Source: Pseudomonas lini
Lineage (GTDB): Bacteria; Pseudomonadota; Gammaproteobacteria; Pseudomonadales; Pseudomonadaceae
NCBI RefSeq assembly: GCF_964063345.1
Contig: NZ_OZ061318.1
Coordinates: forward strand, 2,046,001-2,110,000
DNA length: 64,000 bases
Direction of reading: 5' to 3'
The notes under the pieces were generated by a model that saw nothing but the letters and a program-made list of their open reading frames with translations, did no database searches and was not told the DNA's origin. The position numbers and the translations under genes are program-made. Of this stretch, positions 8,003 to 21,274 are shown piece after piece; positions within the stretch are counted from its first letter, which is position 1, and each line of letters begins with the position of its first letter.

Positions 8003-9496
8003 ATGAGTGTGAACAGTGCGAATTCTCAACATCCGATCCGTTCGACACGATCGGAGCGGCTTTTGGTTCTCAGCAGTTTGTTGTTGGTGATTGCGATACT
8101 GAGCATCGTGACCTTCCTGCTGATCCGTGAACGCGCCAACGCCGAATTGTCCGCCGCTCGCGCCGCCAACAATATCGTGCAATTGATCGATGCCGACGTG
8201 CTGCGCAATGTCGAACTCTATGATGTGTCCCTATTGGGCTTGATCGCCGCCTCCCAGCGAGAAGACCTCAAGAGCGTTTCTCCAGCCATTCGTCATTTGG
8301 CCTATTTCGATCGCGCCACTGCCGCGCCGTACAAGGGCAACATTTTGTTGCTCGACAACAAGGGCGACGTGATCGCCGACTCGGCCTCGGTGGAGCCCAG
8401 GCAGGGCAACTATGCCGATCGCGAGTACTTCCAGTCCCACGTGAATAACCCGGACCCGGGCATGTTCATCAGTCCCCCCTTCAGAGCCAGGTCGCCCGAG
8501 CAGGATTGGCGGATCAGTTTCAGCCGCCGGGTGAACGGCTCCCAGGGTGAGTTCCTGGGCGTGGCCGAAGCCGCCATGCGCTTGAGTTACTTCGATCAGT
8601 TGTTCAACAGTTTGAGCATCGGCCACGACAGCACAGTCAATCTGATCAGCAAGGACGGGATTCTTCTGGCTCAGCAACCACGTCTGGCCGAAGAGCTTAT
8701 TGGCAAGGACTTCAGTAGTCGCCCCAATTTCCAGCGCATCGTCAAGGAAGGCAACGGCAGCTTCACCGGCATGTCCAGTCGATACAAAGACAAGCGCTTG
8801 TACACCTTCTCCAAGGTCGGAAACTTGCCGTTGATCGTCATCGTTGCGCTGTCCAGCGATGAAGTCTTTGCGGCCTGGAAGCGCACCGCGGTGGTGGTCA
8901 GCTTTGCGACCATTGCCCTGTGCGTGAGCCTGCTGTGGCTGACCTGGTTGCTCTGCCGGGAATTGCGTCGGCGCCAAAGTGCCGAGCAGGAACTGGCGCA
9001 ACTGGCCGCTACCGACCCATTGACCGGCCTGGCTAACCGCCGAAGCCTGGATCAGGCCCTGCGCCATGAATGGTTTCGCGCCCAACGTTCCGGTCTGCCA
9101 TTGTCATTGCTGATGATCGATGTCGATCACTTCAAGGCGTTCAACGATCGCCATGGCCATCAGGGCGGCGACGATGCCTTGCGCTGGGTGGCCAAGGTGA
9201 TCAGCACTCATGTTCGACGGCCCGCGGATCTGGTCGCTCGTTACGGTGGCGAAGAGTTTTCGGTGATCCTGGCTGAAACCGACAGCGCCGGCGCGCAACA
9301 GATTGCTGGCAACGTCCGCGCAGCGGTGGAGCAGTTGCCGTTGATGGGGGGCGATGAATCGCCGATTACTGTCAGTATCGGCATCAGTACCTGGACGACG
9401 GCAACCGACATCAGCCTGGAGCAGTTGCTGTTTGCGGCGGACAAGGCGCTGTATCAGGCCAAGGAAAGTGGGCGGAATCGGGTGGTTGCTACGTAG
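8003..9496 (+). CDS. Membrane diguanylate cyclase with periplasmic Cache-like sensor
   Basis: A 497-residue protein predicted to make cyclic di-GMP from two GTP. TM1 (about 15-38) and TM2 (about 293-315) bracket a periplasmic region of about 250 residues that looks like a dCache sensor (LLDNKGDVIADSAS, then YADREYFQSH). The cytoplasmic GGDEF domain spans about 330-495. The active-site GGEEF is intact at 415-419, and RPAD five residues before it is an RxxD inhibitory I-site, so an active, product-inhibited enzyme is likely. No EAL or PAS domain is present. It is monocistronic, so no neighbour hints at its signal. Confidence 0.92.
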   Translation: MSVNSANSQHPIRSTRSERLLVLSSLLLVIAILSIVTFLLIRERANAELSAARAANNIVQLIDADVLRNVELYDVSLLGLIAASQREDLKSVSPAIRHLAYFDRATAAPYKGNILLLDNKGDVIADSASVEPRQGNYADREYFQSHVNNPDPGMFISPPFRARSPEQDWRISFSRRVNGSQGEFLGVAEAAMRLSYFDQLFNSLSIGHDSTVNLISKDGILLAQQPRLAEELIGKDFSSRPNFQRIVKEGNGSFTGMSSRYKDKRLYTFSKVGNLPLIVIVALSSDEVFAAWKRTAVVVSFATIALCVSLLWLTWLLCRELRRRQSAEQELAQLAATDPLTGLANRRSLDQALRHEWFRAQRSGLPLSLLMIDVDHFKAFNDRHGHQGGDDALRWVAKVISTHVRRPADLVARYGGEEFSVILAETDSAGAQQIAGNVRAAVEQLPLMGGDESPITVSIGISTWTTATDISLEQLLFAADKALYQAKESGRNRVVAT

Positions 9497-9518
9497 TGAA
9501 ATCTGCGTTGTGACGGCC

Positions 9519-9619
9519 GGCCTCATCGCGGGCAAGCCCGGCTCCCACAGGTGGTGCGGTTGACGCGGATTCGAACACGACGCATGACCTGTGGGAGCGG
9601 GCTTGCCCGCGATGGGGCC
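9519..9619. repeat. Paired REP palindrome, family B
   Basis: Inverted arms of the type CTGTGGGAGCGGGCTTGCCC with a GCGATG end face each other across about 40 bp. The left arm has one extra C in the GGCTCCC run. It lies between the convergent ends of the cyclase gene and lpxC. Confidence 0.85.
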
Positions 9620-9651
9620 AGAACAGGCACCCTCAATACTTTCCCGCCCCC

Positions 9652-9687
9652 ATAAAAAAAGGCCACCCGAAGGTAGCCTTTAAAAAA
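9652..9687 (-). terminator. Terminator after lpxC
   Basis: On the minus strand AAAGGCTACC and GGTGGCCTTT arms (one mismatch) close a CGAA-type tetraloop and are followed by a T run. It lies 18 bp past the lpxC stop and closes the lpxC transcript at the end of the dcw cluster. Confidence 0.85.
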
Positions 9688-9704
9688 CTAGAGAGGTTTT
9701 TTGC

Positions 9705-10652
<948 letters not shown>

Positions 10653-10668
10653 TCAACAAAGGCTGGCG

Positions 10669-10674
10669 ATGATA
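10669..10674 (-). promoter_or_regulatory. Possible -10 element for lpxC
   Basis: TATCAT on the minus strand lies in the ftsZ-lpxC gap, about 53 bp before the lpxC start. The -35 candidate (TGTTCA, 17 bp upstream) is poor, so the call rests mainly on the -10 and on the gap being the longest inside the cluster. Confidence 0.35.
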
Positions 10675-10728
10675 GCAGACCAGACCTTTGCTGAACACCA
10701 ATCACCCTAATACCCCTGATACATTTCA

Positions 10729-11922
10729 TCAATCGGCCTGACGACGCAGGAAAGCCGGGATGTCCAGGTAGTCCAGGTCATCTTGCGGGTTCATCTTCGC
10801 GGCAGTCGCAGCACCGGCCTGAGCCTGGTTGCGCATGACGGTCGGACGATCCAGGTCACGGTAGTTCACCGCAGGCTGTTCTTGACGAACAGGGGCTTGT
10901 TGTTGTGGCTGGGAGGCCATCGAGGTGTGAACGGTATTGTCGATGACCTTCACAGGCTTCTCGATTTTAGCGCCTAAACCAGTGGCAACAACAGTCACAT
11001 GTAGCTCGTCGCGCATGTCCGGATCGATAACGGTACCGACCTTGACCATTGCGTGCTCGGAAGCGAAGGCTTCGATGATGCTACCTACGTCGGAGTACTC
11101 ACCCAGGGACAGGTCAGGACCGGCGGTGATGTTCACCAGGATGCCGCGTGCGCCTTGCAGGTTCACGTCTTCGAGCAACGGGTTGCGAATGGCCGCTTCG
11201 GTGGCCTCACGTGCACGGTTCGGACCGCTGGCGCAGCCAGTGCCCATCATCGCCATGCCCATTTCGCTCATCACGGTACGCACGTCGGCAAAGTCGACGT
11301 TGATCATGCCCGGACGCTTGATGATGTCGGAGATACCGCGAACGGCACCGGCCAGTACATCGTCGGCCTTGGCGAAAGCCGACAGCAGGCTGGCGTCTTT
11401 ACCGAGGATGGTCAGCAGCTTCTCGTTGGGAATGGTGATCAACGAGTCGACGCTTTCAGACAGCAGACGAATACCTTCGTCGGCGATCTGCATACGCTTG
11501 CGACCTTCGAACGGGAACGGACGGGTCACCACCGCAACGGTGAGGATCCCCATTTCCTTGGCCACTTCGGCAATGATCGGCGCAGCACCGGTACCGGTAC
11601 CACCGCCCATGCCGGTGGTGATGAACACCATATTGGTGCCCTGCAGGACTTCGGCAATGCGCTCACGGTCTTCGAGAGCGGCCTGACGACCTACTTCAGG
11701 GTTGGCGCCGGCGCCCAGGCCTTTGGTCACGCCGGTGCCCAGTTGCAGAATGGTCCGCGCGCCGATGCTTTTCAGCGCTTGGGCATCAGTGTTGGCGCAG
11801 ATGAATTCAACGCCTTCAATGTTGCTCTTGACCATGTGATTGACAGCGTTGCCGCCGCCACCGCCAACACCGATAACTTTAATTACCGGGCTTGCGGGGA
11901 TGTTGTCTACGAGTTCGAACAT
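10729..11922 (-). CDS. ftsZ: Cell division GTPase FtsZ
   Basis: The tubulin homologue that polymerises into the Z ring at mid-cell. The 397-residue protein has the glycine-rich GTP-binding start GVGGGGGNAVNHM, the tubulin signature GGGTGTG at 106-112, and a T7 loop with NVDFADV. A variable Gln- and Ala-rich linker (about 320-375) leads to the conserved C-terminal peptide LDYLDIPAFLRRQAD that binds FtsA and ZipA. It lies 67 bp downstream of ftsA and is followed by lpxC. Nothing about it departs from the family. Confidence 0.99.
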   Translation of the reverse strand: MFELVDNIPASPVIKVIGVGGGGGNAVNHMVKSNIEGVEFICANTDAQALKSIGARTILQLGTGVTKGLGAGANPEVGRQAALEDRERIAEVLQGTNMVFITTGMGGGTGTGAAPIIAEVAKEMGILTVAVVTRPFPFEGRKRMQIADEGIRLLSESVDSLITIPNEKLLTILGKDASLLSAFAKADDVLAGAVRGISDIIKRPGMINVDFADVRTVMSEMGMAMMGTGCASGPNRAREATEAAIRNPLLEDVNLQGARGILVNITAGPDLSLGEYSDVGSIIEAFASEHAMVKVGTVIDPDMRDELHVTVVATGLGAKIEKPVKVIDNTVHTSMASQPQQQAPVRQEQPAVNYRDLDRPTVMRNQAQAGAATAAKMNPQDDLDYLDIPAFLRRQAD

Positions 11923-11989
11923 TTTCCCTCTCCTTACATTCTCTAGTTTTTTCGCCTACTGCTGTTTGAAGCGGTGTTGCGGTAAAGCT

Positions 11990-13249
11990 TTAGAAATTGC
12001 CTTGTACCCAGCTCTTGAAGCGATCGAGCAAGGCGACTTTCGGTTCGTCATTGCTGTAGCTGTCGCGGCTGCCGATGCCCGAGAACGAAATCCCGTCGGA
12101 CTGCTTCTGCAGGCCGTACATCAACAAGCCAACGCCGGTGGAATAAATCGGGTTGCGGACCACGTCGTCCAGGCCCTTGACGCCATGCGGCACGCCCAGG
12201 CGAACCGGCATGTGGAAGATCTCTTCGGCAAGTTCCACCGCGCCTTCCATCTTCGACGTACCGCCGGTCAGCACGATGCCGGCCGGGATCAGGTCTTCGT
12301 AGCCACTGCGACGCAGTTCAGCCTGGATCAGGGTGAACAGCTCGTCGTAACGCGGCTCGACCACTTCGGCCAGGGCCTGACGGGACAGCTCGCGCGGTGG
12401 ACGGTCGCCGACGCTCGGCACCTTGATGGTTTCACCGGCACCGGCCAGTTTGGCCAGGGCACAGGCGTAGCGAATCTTGATTTCTTCGGCGTACTGGGTC
12501 GGGGTGCGCAACGCCATGGCGATGTCGTTGGTCACCTGATCGCCCGCAATCGGGATCACCGCGGTGTGACGGATCGCGCCTTCGGTGAAGATCGCAATGT
12601 CGGTGGTGCCGCCGCCGATGTCCACCAGGCACACGCCCAGCTCTTTCTCGTCGTCGGTCAGGACCGAATACGCGGAAGCCAACTGCTCGAGAATGATGTC
12701 GTCGATTTCCAGGCCGCAGCGACGCACGCATTTTTCAATGTTCTGTGCGGCGTTGACGGCGCAGGTGACCACGTGAACCTTGGCTTCCAGACGCACGCCG
12801 GACATGCCCAGCGGCTCGCGAACGCCTTCCTGGTTATCGATCACGTAATCCTGCGGCAGGGTGTGCAGCACACGCTGGTCAGCCGGAATCGCCACAGCCT
12901 GGGCAGCGTCGAGAACGCGCTCAAGGTCGGCGGAGCTGACTTCGCGATCACGAATCGCCACGATGCCGTGGGAGTTCAGGCTGCGGATGTGATTGCCGGC
13001 CACGCCGACAAACGCCGAGTGGATCCGGCAACCGGCCATCAGCTGCGCTTCTTCGATCGCGCGCTGGATCGACTGGACGGTGGACTCGATGTTCACCACC
13101 ACGCCTTTTTTCAGGCCGCGGGACGGATGAGTACCGATCCCGACGATTTCGAGCGTGCCGTCGTCCGAGACCTCGCCGACCAGCGCCACCACCTTGGAGG
13201 TGCCGATATCGAGACCGACGATCATTTTGCCGCTTTGCACGTTTGCCAT
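11990..13249 (-). CDS. ftsA: Cell division protein FtsA (actin-like ATPase)
   Basis: A 419-residue actin-fold ATPase that tethers FtsZ filaments to the membrane and recruits later divisome proteins. The phosphate-1 motif is in VGLDIGTSKVVALVGE near residues 12-27, and phosphate-2 and adenosine motifs follow in VCLVDIGGGTTDIAI and VLTGGTSKMEGA. The C-terminal LLDRFKSWVQGNF is the amphipathic membrane-targeting helix. It starts 15 bp after the ftsQ stop. Confidence 0.98.
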   Translation of the reverse strand: MANVQSGKMIVGLDIGTSKVVALVGEVSDDGTLEIVGIGTHPSRGLKKGVVVNIESTVQSIQRAIEEAQLMAGCRIHSAFVGVAGNHIRSLNSHGIVAIRDREVSSADLERVLDAAQAVAIPADQRVLHTLPQDYVIDNQEGVREPLGMSGVRLEAKVHVVTCAVNAAQNIEKCVRRCGLEIDDIILEQLASAYSVLTDDEKELGVCLVDIGGGTTDIAIFTEGAIRHTAVIPIAGDQVTNDIAMALRTPTQYAEEIKIRYACALAKLAGAGETIKVPSVGDRPPRELSRQALAEVVEPRYDELFTLIQAELRRSGYEDLIPAGIVLTGGTSKMEGAVELAEEIFHMPVRLGVPHGVKGLDDVVRNPIYSTGVGLLMYGLQKQSDGISFSGIGSRDSYSNDEPKVALLDRFKSWVQGNF

Positions 13250-13264
13250 GGGTCCTGCCTCTTC

Positions 13265-14131
13265 TTAATTCTTCGCGACAGCGGGTTGGGCTGTCGTGGG
13301 CGCTACAGGTTCCCGCCAGCCAACAGCGAGGCCGTTGGCGTAGCGCAGATCGATGCGCGCAATGTTCGTAATCTGCTCTTTGAGCGTCTTGTCATAGATG
13401 GCAATGAAGCGGCGCATCTTTTCCAGCAGGTTGCCGCGTCCCAGCAGCAGTTCGATTCCCGGACCCGCGCTGCCGGCGCCGGTGGTCAGGAACCAGCTGC
13501 CTCGTTCACGCAACTCCAGGCGTGCAATCGAGAAGCCCAGTGGCCTGAGCATCTGGCTCAGTACCTGGTATTGCTGCATCACTTGCTGCTGGGCCCGCTG
13601 CGGGCCGAACAGCTGTGGCAAGTGTTCGTAGTTCGCCAGCTCACGCGGGGTGAACGCCTGCCCCTGGTTGTTCAACAGCGATTCGTCGCCCCAACGGGCC
13701 ACCGGCAGTTGTTCTTCCAGGCGAATCACTACTTGATCCGGCCATACCCTGCGCACTTCGGCGTGGGCAATCCATGGCATCTGTTCAAGCTCGGTACGCA
13801 TGCTCTCCAGGTCGATGGTGAAGAAGCTCGACGCCACGTAGGGGGCGATCCGCTGCTGCACCGCTTGCTGGCTGATGTAACTCAAGTCGCCCTGCACCGC
13901 GATCTTGGTGATCGGCCGGTCGGCGTACGGCAGCAAACGCTGTGCGCCTTCATAAGTGCCGAACCCCAACGCAACCAGCAGCACGGGCCAGAACAGGCTT
14001 TTCAGAAAACCAAAGTTGGCTTTCGGCAGGCGCGCGGACATCGGCTCTTTGGCAACCATTCGGCTGGCACCCCGCGGTACCGGCTTGCGGCCGGGTGCGG
14101 AGGGCTGATGACGTAGCTGAGCGCCTTGCAT
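13265..14131 (-). CDS. ftsQ: Cell division protein FtsQ
   Basis: A 288-residue bitopic protein linking early and late divisome parts. A basic, proline-rich cytoplasmic tail (about 1-43) precedes one transmembrane helix (about 46-60), then a POTRA domain (about 73-142, [14 protein letters not shown]) and the periplasmic beta domain. I start it at ATG 14131, 4 bp after the ddlB stop, because [10 protein letters not shown] is the conserved Pseudomonas N-terminus; an upstream in-frame extension would run into ddlB. Confidence 0.95.
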   Translation of the reverse strand: MQGAQLRHQPSAPGRKPVPRGASRMVAKEPMSARLPKANFGFLKSLFWPVLLVALGFGTYEGAQRLLPYADRPITKIAVQGDLSYISQQAVQQRIAPYVASSFFTIDLESMRTELEQMPWIAHAEVRRVWPDQVVIRLEEQLPVARWGDESLLNNQGQAFTPRELANYEHLPQLFGPQRAQQQVMQQYQVLSQMLRPLGFSIARLELRERGSWFLTTGAGSAGPGIELLLGRGNLLEKMRRFIAIYDKTLKEQITNIARIDLRYANGLAVGWREPVAPTTAQPAVAKN

Positions 14132-14135
14132 GGTC

Positions 14136-16565
<2,430 letters not shown>

Positions 16566-16573
<8 letters not shown>

Positions 16574-17636
16574 GGGCCACCTCCAGGCAGGTATCGACCA
16601 CGTTACGAGTGGCATCGGGTTTGGCCAGGCGGCGTGCCGCGGTGGCCATGTCGTTGAGTCGTTGCGGTTGCATCAAGACCTCTGTCAGGCGAGCGGCAAG
16701 ATCCGCTGCGCCGGTCGTTCTTTGCGGCATCAGGAAGGCAGCGCCTTCACGGGCCAAATAATCAGCGTTGCGGGTCTGGTGATCGTCGATCGCGTGGGGC
16801 AAAGGCACCAGCATCGAGGGCAGACCGGCAGCCGCCAGTTCACTGATGGTCAACGCGCCTGCGCGGCACACAACCAGGTCGGCCCAGCCATAGGCTTGGG
16901 CCATGTCTTTGATGAAAGGCTGCACTTGCGCCTCGACGCCAGCTGCGCGATAGCGCTCTGTAGTCACTTCATCGTGATTTTTGCCGGCCTGATGAAACAC
17001 GTCCGGGCGCAGGTCGGGGGCGACTTGCGACAGGGCTTCAGGCAGCAACTTGTTCAACGGCTCTGCACCCAGGCTTCCGCCCAGGATCAGCAAACGCGCC
17101 TTGCGACCGGCCAGGGCAGGTCGCGGTGTCTCGAGGAACAGCTCGGTGCGCACCGGGTTACCGGTGGTGCGACGGCTGTTCGACAGGGTAAAGGTGTCGG
17201 GGAACGCTTCACAGACTCGGGCGGCCAACGGCACCAGCAACCGATTGGCGGTACCCGCCACGGCGTTCTGCTCGTGAACGATCACCGGTACGCCAGCCAG
17301 TTTGGCTGCAACGCCGCCGGGGCCGGTCACGTAACCACCGAAGCCGACCACACACACCGGCCGCAACTGACGAATGATCGCCCGCGCCTGCCAGATCGAC
17401 TTGAGCAACATGAACGGTGCCTTGAGCAGGGACAATTTGCCCTTGCCGCGCAAACCGCTGGCGTTGATCCGATGCAATTCAAGACCGGCTGCCGGCACCA
17501 GATCGTTTTCGATCCCGCGCGGCGTGCCGAGCCAGTGCACGGTGTAACCGCGGGCCTGAAACTCCCGAGCGCACGCCAGCGCCGGGAACACGTGGCCCCC
17601 GGTGCCGCCAGCCATGATCAATACGTTAGCGCCCAT
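16566..17636 (-). CDS. murG: Lipid II synthase, UDP-GlcNAc transferase MurG
   Basis: GT-B glycosyltransferase of 356 residues at the inner face of the membrane that adds GlcNAc to lipid I. The N-terminal loop GGTGGH is at 10-15; HEQNAVAG and the donor-site [11 protein letters not shown] and GAGALT-like region ([18 protein letters not shown]) follow. The chosen start at 17636 overlaps ftsW by 11 bp and gives the conserved [15 protein letters not shown] opening. Confidence 0.97.
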
Positions 17637-18843
17637 GGGTCGGCTCCTCGGCAAAGTCGCTCTCATGGAACTCCATCTCTTCACTGCCCAAGTGGGTTCG
17701 ACTCTCCCACTCGATGCGCAGCAACAAGCCAAGACAGGCACAGCAGATCACCAACGAACTGCCGCCATAACTGAGGAATGGCAGGGTCAGACCCTTGGTT
17801 GGCAGCAGGCCGACGTTCACCCCGATGTTGATCAGGAACTGACCAATCCACAGGAACGACAGGCCGTACGCGATATAGGCGGCGAAAAATTGCTTGGCCT
17901 TCTCGGCCCAGTAACCGATGTACATGCCACGAATACAGACAAAGACGAACAGCGCTACGGTGCACAAAGAACCCACGGCACCCAGCTCTTCGGCCAGGAC
18001 CGAGAACACGAAGTCAGTGTGGGCTTCCGGCAGATAGAACTGTTTCTGCACGCTGTTGCCCAGGCCAACGCCCAGCCATTCGCCGCGACCGAAAGCGATC
18101 AAGGCTTGAGACAACTGATAGCCAGCACCGAACTGGTCGGCCCACGGATCCGCAAAGTTGGTCAGTCGCGCCATTCGATACGGCTGCATTTGAATCAACA
18201 ACACCACCGCACCGACAGCCAGGACAACCATCAAGGAGAAACGGAACAGCCCGACCCCGCCGAGGAACAGCATCGCCGCCGCAGCCCCCATCATCACGAC
18301 GGTGGCACCGAAGTCCGGTTCCATCAGCAACAGGCCCGCCATCGGCAGCAGAACGATGAACGGCTTGAAGAAGCCCATCCAGCTTTCACGCACTTCTTTC
18401 TGGCGACGCACCAGATAGCCGGCGAGGTAGATCACCACGAACACCTTGGCGATCTCGGAAGGCTGGACGTTGAAGAAACTGAAGCCGATCCAGCGCATCG
18501 AACCGTTCACTTCACGGCCGATCCCGGGGACGATCACCATCACCAGCAAACCGAACGCACCAATCAGCATCAGCCAACCCAGGCGTTGCCAGGTCGCGAT
18601 TGGAATCATCATGGTGACGATGCAGGCACCAAGGCCCAGCACCACGTAGATCAGGTGGCGAATCATGTAATACAAGGCACTGCCCGACTGCACCGCTGCC
18701 ACTTCGGTCGATGCCGATGCAATCATGACCAGCCCCAGGCCCAGCAGCGCCAGGCAGCCGGCGAGCATCGGGAAATCGAGGTCGATGCCGCGCCCGGTGA
18801 TGATCGGCGACGGGTACGGCTTGATGATATTCAGGAGGCTCAT
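17626..18843 (-). CDS. ftsW: Septal peptidoglycan polymerase FtsW (SEDS family)
   Basis: A 405-residue polytopic membrane protein with about ten hydrophobic segments. SEDS proteins polymerise glycan strands from lipid II together with a class B PBP, here FtsI from the same cluster. Typical stretches are FNVQPSEIAKVFVVIYLA, LMEPDFGATVVM and the last-loop GLLPTKGLTLPFLSYGGSS. The ATG shares ATGA with the murD stop at 18840-18843. Confidence 0.97.
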   Translation of the reverse strand: MSLLNIIKPYPSPIITGRGIDLDFPMLAGCLALLGLGLVMIASASTEVAAVQSGSALYYMIRHLIYVVLGLGACIVTMMIPIATWQRLGWLMLIGAFGLLVMVIVPGIGREVNGSMRWIGFSFFNVQPSEIAKVFVVIYLAGYLVRRQKEVRESWMGFFKPFIVLLPMAGLLLMEPDFGATVVMMGAAAAMLFLGGVGLFRFSLMVVLAVGAVVLLIQMQPYRMARLTNFADPWADQFGAGYQLSQALIAFGRGEWLGVGLGNSVQKQFYLPEAHTDFVFSVLAEELGAVGSLCTVALFVFVCIRGMYIGYWAEKAKQFFAAYIAYGLSFLWIGQFLINIGVNVGLLPTKGLTLPFLSYGGSSLVICCACLGLLLRIEWESRTHLGSEEMEFHESDFAEEPTHGR

Positions 18844-20186
18844 GCCAAGCCCTCCACGACGCGGACAAACTGGTGACCGCGATCTTCGTAGTTCTTGAAC
18901 ATGTCAAAACTGGCGCAGGCCGGCGACAACAGCACCACGTCGCCCGGTTGGGCAGCGGCGCGGCATTGCTCCACGGCTTCGACCAGCGAGCCGACGCGAA
19001 TCTGTGGAACGGTATCGCCGATGGCCTCACCGATCTTGTCGCAGTCACGGCCCATCAATATGACGGCGCGGCAGTTGGCCGCCACCGGATCGCGCAGATC
19101 CTTGAACTCGGCACCCTTGCCATCGCCACCGGCGATCAACACGATCTTGCCGTCGATGTCCGCGCCCAAACCTTCGATGGCGGCCAGCGCGGCACCGACA
19201 TTGGTGGCTTTGGAGTCGTTGTAATAACCCACGCCATCCAGGTCACGCACCCACTGGCAGCGGTGCTCGAGCCCGGCGAAAGTGCGCAGGGCCGAAAGCA
19301 TGGCATCGAACGGCAGTCCCACGGCGTGGCCCAGCGCCAAGGCCGCCAGGGCGTTGGACTGGTTATGCGCGCCACGAATCTTCAACTCGCGCACTGGCAT
19401 CAGGTTCTGGAATTCGAAGGCCAGGTATTTCTCGCCATTCTCTTCCCGGATACCAAAGGCCTTGAAGTCAGGTTTGTTCAGACCGAAGGTCCAGCACGGT
19501 TGGCCTTCGCCCATCAGCGGACGGCTCAGGGCGTCCTGACGGTTGACCACAAATTGCCTGGCGCCCCGGAAGATCCGGTGCTTGGCCAAGTGATAAGCCG
19601 GCAGACCGCTGTAGCGGTCCATGTGGTCTTCGCTGATGTTGAGCACGGTCGCCACTTCGGCGTTGAGTTGATCGGTGGTTTCGAGCTGGAAGCTCGACAA
19701 TTCCATCACGTACAACTCGATATCGTCGCTGAGCAAGTCCAGCGCCGGCGTACCGAGGTTGCCGCCGACGGCCACACGCTTGCCGGCCGCAGCGGCCATC
19801 TCGCCGACCAGGGTGGTGACGGTGCTTTTGGCGTTGGAACCGCTGATGGCGACAATTGGCGCCTTCGCGTTACGCGCGAACAGCTCGATGTCGCCGGACA
19901 ACTTCACGCCACGGGCGGCGGCAGCCTGCAGGGCCGGGGTCGCCAGCGCCAGGCCGGGGCTCACGTAGAGCTCGTCGGCACGGCACAGGAATTCGACGTC
20001 CAGCTCGCCACAACGCACTTCCACGTGCGGATAGTCACGCTTGAGCGTGGCCAGTTCCGGTGGATTTTCCCGCGTATCGGCGACAGCAAACGACACGCCC
20101 CGATTCGCCAGGAAGCGAACCAGGGACATGCCGCTCTTGCCGAGGCCGACAACGATGCGGAAGTGGTCAGAAGCGATCAGAGACAC
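18840..20186 (-). CDS. murD: UDP-N-acetylmuramoyl-L-alanine--D-glutamate ligase
   Basis: Cytoplasmic Mur ligase of 448 residues that adds D-glutamate. N-terminal domain VVGLGKSGMSLVRFL, P-loop SGSNAKSTVT at about 115-124, central ISEDHMDRY and C-terminal LLSPACASFDMFKN are the family motifs. The start is a GTG, with GAGG 8 bases upstream. It begins 5 bp after the mraY stop. Confidence 0.97.
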   Translation of the reverse strand: MSLIASDHFRIVVGLGKSGMSLVRFLANRGVSFAVADTRENPPELATLKRDYPHVEVRCGELDVEFLCRADELYVSPGLALATPALQAAAARGVKLSGDIELFARNAKAPIVAISGSNAKSTVTTLVGEMAAAAGKRVAVGGNLGTPALDLLSDDIELYVMELSSFQLETTDQLNAEVATVLNISEDHMDRYSGLPAYHLAKHRIFRGARQFVVNRQDALSRPLMGEGQPCWTFGLNKPDFKAFGIREENGEKYLAFEFQNLMPVRELKIRGAHNQSNALAALALGHAVGLPFDAMLSALRTFAGLEHRCQWVRDLDGVGYYNDSKATNVGAALAAIEGLGADIDGKIVLIAGGDGKGAEFKDLRDPVAANCRAVILMGRDCDKIGEAIGDTVPQIRVGSLVEAVEQCRAAAQPGDVVLLSPACASFDMFKNYEDRGHQFVRVVEGLA

Positions 20187-20191
20187 TCGTT

Positions 20192-21274
20192 CTACCTCAG
20201 CTTCAGGGTGGCAAGGCCGACCAGTACCAGAATCACGGTGATGATCCAGAAACGGACGATCACACGCGGCTCGGGCCAGCCCTTGAGTTCAAAGTGGTGG
20301 TGTATCGGTGCCATGCGGAACACACGGCGACCGGTCAACTTAAAGGAGGCAACCTGGATGACAACCGACAGGGTCTCCATCACGAACACGCCGCCCATGA
20401 TGAACAGAACGATTTCCTGACGGACGATCACCGCGATGGTGCCCAGGGCCGCGCCCAGCGCCAGTGCGCCGACGTCGCCCATGAACACTTGGGCCGGATA
20501 GGTGTTGAACCAGAGGAAACCCAGGCCCGCACCGATCAGTGCGCCGCAAAACACGATCAACTCACCCGCGCCCGGTACGTAAGGAATCAGCAGGTATTCG
20601 GCGAATTTCACGTTACCCGACAGGTAGCAAAAGATCCCCAAGCCACCGCCGACCATCACGGTAGGCATGATCGCCAGACCGTCGAGGCCGTCAGTCAAGT
20701 TGACCGCGTTGCTCGAGCCGACAATCACGAAATAGGTCAGGACGATGAAACCCGCACCCAATGGAATGCTGTAGTCCTTGAGCATCGGCAGGATCAGGGT
20801 GGTTTCTACCGGTGTCGAGGCGGTCATATAAAGGAAGATCGCCGCGCCGAGGCCGAACACCGATTGCCAGAAATACTTCCAGCGGCTCGGAAGGCCTTTA
20901 GAATTTTTCTCGATCACTTTGCGGTAGTCATCGACCCAGCCGATGGCGCCGAACAGCAACGTCACCAGCAACACGGTCCAGACATAACGGTTGCTCAGGT
21001 CAGCCCAAAGCAACGTACTGACGCCGATGGACGAAAGAATCAGCGCGCCGCCCATGGTCGGGGTGCCGGATTTGGACAGGTGCGATTGCGGGCCGTCGTT
21101 GCGAACGGATTGACCGATCTGACGGTTCTGCAGAGTGCGGATCATCCACGGGCCATAGCACAGCGACAAGACCAGCGCGGTCAGCACACCGAGGATCCCG
21201 CGCAGGGTCAGGTACTGAAAGACCGCGAAGCCTTTGTAGAACTGTTGCAGATACTCCGCTAGCAGCAGCAGCAT
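20192..21274 (-). CDS. mraY: Phospho-MurNAc-pentapeptide translocase (lipid I synthase)
   Basis: A 360-residue membrane enzyme with about ten TM segments that transfers phospho-MurNAc-pentapeptide to undecaprenyl phosphate. The conserved cytoplasmic loops are visible: [17 protein letters not shown] with the catalytic-site aspartates, [14 protein letters not shown] and the [14 protein letters not shown] loop. I start it at ATG 21274, which overlaps the murF stop by one base (TAATG); this yields the conserved [12 protein letters not shown] opening. Confidence 0.97.
   Translation of the reverse strand: MLLLLAEYLQQFYKGFAVFQYLTLRGILGVLTALVLSLCYGPWMIRTLQNRQIGQSVRNDGPQSHLSKSGTPTMGGALILSSIGVSTLLWADLSNRYVWTVLLVTLLFGAIGWVDDYRKVIEKNSKGLPSRWKYFWQSVFGLGAAIFLYMTASTPVETTLILPMLKDYSIPLGAGFIVLTYFVIVGSSNAVNLTDGLDGLAIMPTVMVGGGLGIFCYLSGNVKFAEYLLIPYVPGAGELIVFCGALIGAGLGFLWFNTYPAQVFMGDVGALALGAALGTIAVIVRQEIVLFIMGGVFVMETLSVVIQVASFKLTGRRVFRMAPIHHHFELKGWPEPRVIVRFWIITVILVLVGLATLKLR

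Noticed and set aside
11840..14116. 758-codon open frame opposite ftsA/ftsQ
   Set aside because: It spans two real genes and their gap with no recognisable domain; a by-product of codon bias.
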